Positions 7,029-9,252 of a stretch of 9,252 bases of DNA are shown in pieces. Position 1 is the stretch's first letter. The number at the start of each line of letters is the position of its first letter. The position numbers and the translations under genes are program-made. Location of the stretch: contig WQUN01000225.1 of assembly GCA_009782085.1 (NCBI GenBank), forward strand, positions 1 through 9,252. The letters are read 5' to 3'. Origin of the DNA: Bacillota bacterium (lineage in GTDB: Bacteria; Bacillota; Clostridia; Lachnospirales; WQUN01). The notes beneath the pieces are model-generated. The model had not been told where the DNA came from. It searched no databases and saw only the letters and a program-made list of their open reading frames with translations.

Positions 7029-7139
7029 AGGCAACCTCTATAAACCCCTTTTGTCATTCTGAGCGCAGCGAAGAATCTTATGTTTTGGCTGTTTAAGATC
7101 CTTCGCTTCGCTCAGGATGACAGTTTACAGAGGTTGCCT
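7029..7139. repeat. 111-bp nested inverted repeat (MITE-like element)
   Basis: Outer arms 7029-7045 and 7123-7139 (AGGCAACCTCT...) match at 16 of 17 positions. Inner arms 7052-7080 and 7094-7122, beginning TGTCATTCTGAGCG, match at 26 of 29. The whole can fold into one long hairpin with a small central loop. The inner core recurs at 9149-9236. Non-coding palindromes with this TCATTCTGAG/GAAGAATCT core are known as dispersed intergenic repeats in unrelated bacteria. No transposase is present. Confidence 0.9.
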
Positions 7140-7147
7140 CAAGCTAA

Positions 7148-7211
7148 ACCGGAGTGCGAAAACATTAGCCTCCTCTGTCTACGTCGTCGGCAAATGTTTT
7201 CTGCATCCGGT
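7148..7211. repeat. Imperfect inverted repeat, 20-nt arms
   Basis: Left arm ACCGGAGTGCGAAAACATTA (7148-7167) and right arm 7192-7211 (whose complement reads ACCGGATGCAGAAAACATTT) pair across a 24-nt loop with a small shift in the middle. The left arm plus the next bases (7149-7173) recurs nearly exactly at 8942-8966. It lies 48 bp downstream of the stop of the membrane-protein gene. It may act in 3'-end formation or be another dispersed repeat. Confidence 0.7.
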
Positions 7212-7258
7212 ATTAACGTTTTAGTCTTTACCGTTAAGTCATAACTTGCTCACCGTCT

Positions 7259-8023
7259 TTACCACCCCAAAATAACCCCCAGCGCCTGCCTAACCGCCGC
7301 GTTTTTCTCGCTTCCGACCGCCACCGCCATGTACATCCCCGTCGTGTCGATCCCGTATCCCGAGAGGAACCCGTTCCCGTCGAGCTTCACGGCGCAGGCG
7401 TATTCCGGGCCGGCCGAGCCGCCGGACGCGTCGTTCGGGTCCGCGAACGACATGCGCAGGATCCGGTCCGCGTGGGCGTCGAAAGTTCCGGCGTCAAAGA
7501 CCGCGCCCAGGTCGGCGTAGGCCCCCATGTCGCCCCAGCTCCGCAAAGACGCCGCGCCGAAGATCATGAGGTTTATCTCTCTGGTGACGATCATCGCGGT
7601 GAATTTCTGCATAATCACGGAGTTGTACTGAGGGTCTGTCTCGGACCCGGCGTAGAAGCTGTCCACGAGCACCTCGTTACGGTCCCGCATATCCGCCGGG
7701 ATCAGCAATTCCCCGAGGTCGGCGGCGAGGCGCGCCCTGTCCTCGTCCAGGATCATCGCGTCCAGTACCGCCACCTCCATGAACGTTTTCTTAGGCGGGT
7801 TGAACACAAGCGTGTTCAGAAAATAGACGATCAAAATGACGACTATCACGCCGGCGACGATCGGAAGCCTATAATACTCCCATATGTAGCCGGCCTTCTC
7901 CCGGAGGCTCATGCCGGCTGTCGCCTCGGAAAATCCGATCTTCCCGCCGCCGTTTTTCGGGGCTTCGGCGGCCGCGGCGGCCGCGTTTTTCGCCTGCACC
8001 CGTTCTTTTTCCGATTTGGACAC
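7259..8023 (-). CDS. Single-pass membrane-anchored protein with extracytoplasmic domain, function unknown
   Basis: A 254-residue protein of unknown function. Residues 1-52 form a charged, Ala-rich cytoplasmic tail ending in the motif REKAGYIWEYYRLPI, typical of membrane proteins in Firmicutes where the helix follows an aromatic KxxYxWxYY stretch. A single strong transmembrane helix covers about 53-74 (LPIVAGVIVVILIVYFLNTLVF). The remaining 180 residues should lie outside the cell. They include DSFYAGSETDPQYNSVIMQKFTAMIVTREINLMIFG (split: 121-140 and 141-156), a pattern that reminds me of substrate-binding-protein-like segments; this is only an impression. No signal-peptidase or lipobox Cys is seen. 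The GTG start at 8023 is supported by AAGGAG 8 nt upstream. It follows the DUF6062 gene by 56 bp on the same strand, so both are probably one operon. Confidence 0.85.
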   Translation of the reverse strand: MSKSEKERVQAKNAAAAAAEAPKNGGGKIGFSEATAGMSLREKAGYIWEYYRLPIVAGVIVVILIVYFLNTLVFNPPKKTFMEVAVLDAMILDEDRARLAADLGELLIPADMRDRNEVLVDSFYAGSETDPQYNSVIMQKFTAMIVTREINLMIFGAASLRSWGDMGAYADLGAVFDAGTFDAHADRILRMSFADPNDASGGSAGPEYACAVKLDGNGFLSGYGIDTTGMYMAVAVGSEKNAAVRQALGVILGW

Positions 8024-8031
8024 GCTATCGG

Positions 8032-8037
8032 CTCCTT
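8032..8037 (-). promoter_or_regulatory. Ribosome binding site supporting a GTG start
   Basis: On the minus strand AAGGAG lies 8 nt before the GTG at 8023. It is a near-ideal Shine-Dalgarno site, and no ATG nearby fits it. Confidence 0.75.
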
Positions 8038-8079
8038 ACTGATTTACAATACTGATTGACAATAAAAAATACGCGGCGC

Positions 8080-8811
8080 TTACTCCGGCCCGCCCACCGC
8101 GTCCACCGACGCCACGCGCATGAGCGCCCTTATCACAGCGTCCTGCGCGCCGTCCCAGGGCATGTCCTTGTTCCTGTAGTCAAATTTTTGGATGAACCTG
8201 CCGACATCGGCCTCCAGCGCGGCGAAGGCGTCCCGCTGGGCGCGGAGCGCGGTTTCGGCGAAATCATGAAAATCGCCGGCGGAAAGCAGCTTTTCCCCGG
8301 CCTCCACGAGCGCCGTGAAGTGCTTCAGGCAGAAGCCGCGGCAGTTCCCGACCGTCTCGGCGAATTCCGGCATGTGCTTCCACATGTAAAAAAAATTCTC
8401 GATATACCGGCCGAAATTGTCGCCGATCCTGTCGCAGATGAAGCAGGAGTCGTAAATTTTGCGTATCTCCCCGGCCAGGCCGGATTCCGCGCCGCCGCCG
8501 GGCTTTCTGGCTATACGCCCGCGCCTCTCTGGAACGGAGGCCGCGGCGAGTATCCCGTTCACGCTGTGCAAGTGCGTATGCAGCGTCAGCGCGAGGCCGA
8601 GCCTGTTCTGCCCGTCGTAGAGCCGTTTATAGTGCTCCGGGCAAAAACCCGTTTCGTTCGTGCGCATCCGCACGTCCTTGTCCATGTAGGCGGGGCCGAG
8701 CATGAAATTGACGGCGTCGTCCTCGACCTTTCGGTAGATCGCGCAGAACGGGCACTCCGTTTTCTGGGCGAACCCGTCGGTGATGGGGATCGTGTAGATT
8801 TTCTCTTTCAT
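8080..8811 (-). CDS. DUF6062 family protein with two CX2C/CX2H modules
   Basis: A 243-residue cytoplasmic protein of unknown function whose N-terminus (MKEKIYTIPITDGF) and later blocks (ECPFCAIY, GFCPEHYKRLYDGQNRLGLA, LHTHL) match what I know of DUF6062, a family from Firmicutes. No signal peptide or membrane helix is visible. Two similar modules are present: Cys20/Cys23 with Cys57/His60, and Cys123/Cys126 with Cys161/His164. The spacing between the paired motifs is almost equal (34 and 35 residues), which suggests an internal duplication and perhaps two metal sites, probably zinc or an iron-sulfur cluster; this is inferred. Start: of two adjacent ATGs, the one at 8811 is 7 nt from GAGGCGG, against 4 nt for the one at 8814. 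The frame stays open upstream to 9093, but that part is leader and repeat DNA upstream of a good promoter. First gene of a probable two-gene operon. Confidence 0.87.
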   Translation of the reverse strand: MKEKIYTIPITDGFAQKTECPFCAIYRKVEDDAVNFMLGPAYMDKDVRMRTNETGFCPEHYKRLYDGQNRLGLALTLHTHLHSVNGILAAASVPERRGRIARKPGGGAESGLAGEIRKIYDSCFICDRIGDNFGRYIENFFYMWKHMPEFAETVGNCRGFCLKHFTALVEAGEKLLSAGDFHDFAETALRAQRDAFAALEADVGRFIQKFDYRNKDMPWDGAQDAVIRALMRVASVDAVGGPE

Positions 8812-8818
8812 CATGAGG

Positions 8819-8825
8819 CCGCCTC
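8819..8825 (-). promoter_or_regulatory. Ribosome binding site of the DUF6062 gene
   Basis: On the minus strand GAGGCGG lies 7 nt before the second of two adjacent ATG codons (8811) and 4 nt before the first (8814). This favours the second, which also gives the usual family N-terminus MKEKIYTIP. Confidence 0.6.
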
Positions 8826-8864
8826 GCACCGGAGACTGAAAAACAAGCAAATGCGCGGATCCGT

Positions 8865-8883
8865 GGCAAACACGGGGTTTGCC
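8865..8883 (-). repeat. Hairpin in the DUF6062 leader
   Basis: A 7-bp perfect inverted repeat, GGCAAAC (8865-8871) and GTTTGCC (8877-8883), with a 5-nt loop. It lies within the transcribed leader, about 50 nt before the start codon. No T-run follows on the minus strand, so it is not an intrinsic terminator. Confidence 0.5.
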
Positions 8884-8899
8884 CCGCGGGAAACATTCG

Positions 8900-8985
8900 C
8901 CGGAATCCATATACCGGAATCCATATACCGGAATCATTATACCGGAATGCGAAAACATTGGCCTCCGGATCCCGGCCTCCGGATT
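8900..8985. repeat. 14-bp-period tandem repeat tract
   Basis: CCGGAATCCATATA at 8900 and 8914, CCGGAATCATTATA at 8928, and a diverged CCGGAATGCGAAAA at 8942 follow each other at exactly 14 bp. A second pair, GGCCTCCGGAT at 8960 and 8974, is also 14 bp apart and runs into the promoter's -10 box. Read on the minus strand, each 14-mer starts with a -10-like TATATG or TATAAT. Confidence 0.85.
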
Positions 8986-9011
8986 ATACCGTATTCCGCG
9001 CCAAGTGTAAA
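8983..9011 (-). promoter_or_regulatory. Sigma-A-type promoter for the DUF6062/membrane-protein operon
   Basis: On the minus strand TTTACA (9006-9011) is followed by a 17-nt spacer and TATAAT (8983-8988). This is five of six matches at -35 and a perfect -10. It would start transcription near 8976 and give a leader of about 165 nt that includes the 14-bp repeats and the short hairpin. Confidence 0.78.
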
Positions 9012-9086
9012 CAAATAAGCGGGTGCGGCAAAGGACAACGCATGAACATACAAATTGCACAACTGATGTAGGGCGCGCCCTCAACG

Positions 9087-9146
9087 GCCGCAAGCTAAGC
9101 TGTAATAATTTACAATATGGTAATTGTTGCAGCTTTTGTGCGGCTT
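9087..9146. repeat. Imperfect inverted repeat
   Basis: The core arms AGCTGTAATAATT (9098-9110) and AATTGTTGCAGCT (9122-9134) pair at 11 of 13 positions around an 11-nt loop. The pairing continues outward, with a one-base shift, through GCCGCA (9087 side) and TGCGGC (right side). It ends 2 bp before the element at 9149. Confidence 0.6.
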
Positions 9147-9148
9147 AA

Positions 9149-9236
9149 TGTCATTCTGAGCCGAAGGCGAAGAATCTTTTTGTGCGTAATTGCACGTCGG
9201 ACAAGAACAAGATCCTTCGCTACGCTCAGGATGACA
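9149..9236. repeat. Second copy of the TCATTCTGAG palindromic element
   Basis: Arms 9149-9178 (starting TGTCATTCTGAGCC) and 9209-9236 (ending GCTCAGGATGACA) are inverted repeats with a 2-nt length difference and a 30-nt loop. The arms are close to the inner arms at 7052-7080 and 7094-7122, but the loop is unrelated, and the AGGCAACCTCT outer arms of that copy are not clearly present. Confidence 0.85.
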
Positions 9237-9252
9237 AGGCAAAATAACCTTT

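Larger units (their letters stand above)
6890..7258. other. Gene-free gap made largely of palindromic repeats
   Basis: This gap separates the fusion gene from the upstream minus-strand membrane-protein gene. It holds, from right to left on the minus strand, an inverted repeat (7148-7211), a nested 111-bp inverted repeat (7029-7139), and three palindromes (6910-7007). I see no convincing sigma-A promoter pair for the fusion gene. A weak TTGCCG / GGCTAA pair with a 17-nt spacer (minus strand, about 7165-7193) is the best candidate. No tRNA or protein gene is visible. Confidence 0.7.
8812..9252. other. Gene-free region: leader, promoter and repeats upstream of DUF6062 gene
   Basis: No protein or RNA gene is supported here. 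It contains, from 8812 upward: the ribosome binding site, a 7-bp hairpin, a 14-bp-period repeat tract, the minus-strand promoter (8983-9011), a perfect 12-bp palindrome AGGGCGCGCCCT (9070-9081), an imperfect hairpin (9087-9146), and a second copy of the TCATTCTGAG palindromic element (9149-9236). Most of 9012-9069 shows nothing recognisable. Confidence 0.7.

Noticed and set aside
7224..7263. GTCTTTACC repeated 31 bp apart, possible target-site duplication
   Set aside because: No insertion element lies between the copies, and a 9-bp match at this distance may be chance.
8812..9093. 94-codon N-terminal extension of the DUF6062 protein
   Set aside because: It crosses the promoter and tandem repeats, lacks family similarity, and the ribosome binding site supports the start at 8811.

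Overview
This window is GC-rich, densely coded bacterial DNA. It most likely comes from an anaerobic, Gram-positive-type member of the Clostridia. That placement is inferred from three things: a DUF6062-type protein, which I know mainly from Firmicutes; a bacterial OGG1-type glycosylase of the kind described in Clostridium; and a very large oxygen-sensitive-looking iron-sulfur flavoprotein. Shine-Dalgarno sites are clear and help fix several starts, including one TTG and one GTG start.

Layout. Bases 1-1479 (+) are the 3' part of glgB, the glycogen branching enzyme, cut by the window edge. Bases 1588-2274 (+) encode an unrecognised two-helix membrane protein with an N-terminal motif resembling RRXRR. 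Converging on it, 2281-3183 (-) is an OGG1-type 8-oxoguanine DNA glycosylase. Upstream of that and on the same strand, 3242-6889 (-) is a 1215-residue fusion: 2Fe-2S ferredoxin, GltD/NfnB-like FAD/NAD(P)H module, several 4Fe-4S domains, and a degenerate NuoG/FdhA-like molybdopterin domain. Bases 7259-8023 (-) encode a single-pass membrane-anchored protein of unknown role, and 8080-8811 (-) a DUF6062 protein. These last two look like one operon driven by a good sigma-A-type promoter at 8983-9011.

The two gaps between genes, 6890-7258 and 8812-9252, are packed with repeats: three perfect 9-bp-arm palindromes just upstream of the fusion gene, a 111-bp nested inverted repeat whose core recurs at 9149-9236, a third inverted repeat sharing a 25-nt block with the leader of the DUF6062 gene, and a 14-bp-period tandem repeat in that leader. 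Some of these repeats can be translated in frame with the downstream genes, so naive start calls would be about 56 and 94 codons too long.

The genes do not form one obvious pathway: glycogen synthesis, base-excision repair, NAD(P)H-linked electron transfer and an uncharacterised two-gene operon. The most unusual item is the single-chain fusion. It combines the domains of a soluble NADPH-oxidising SfrB/SfrA-like pair in one polypeptide, and its molybdopterin domain has lost the catalytic region and carries two internal tandem duplications.
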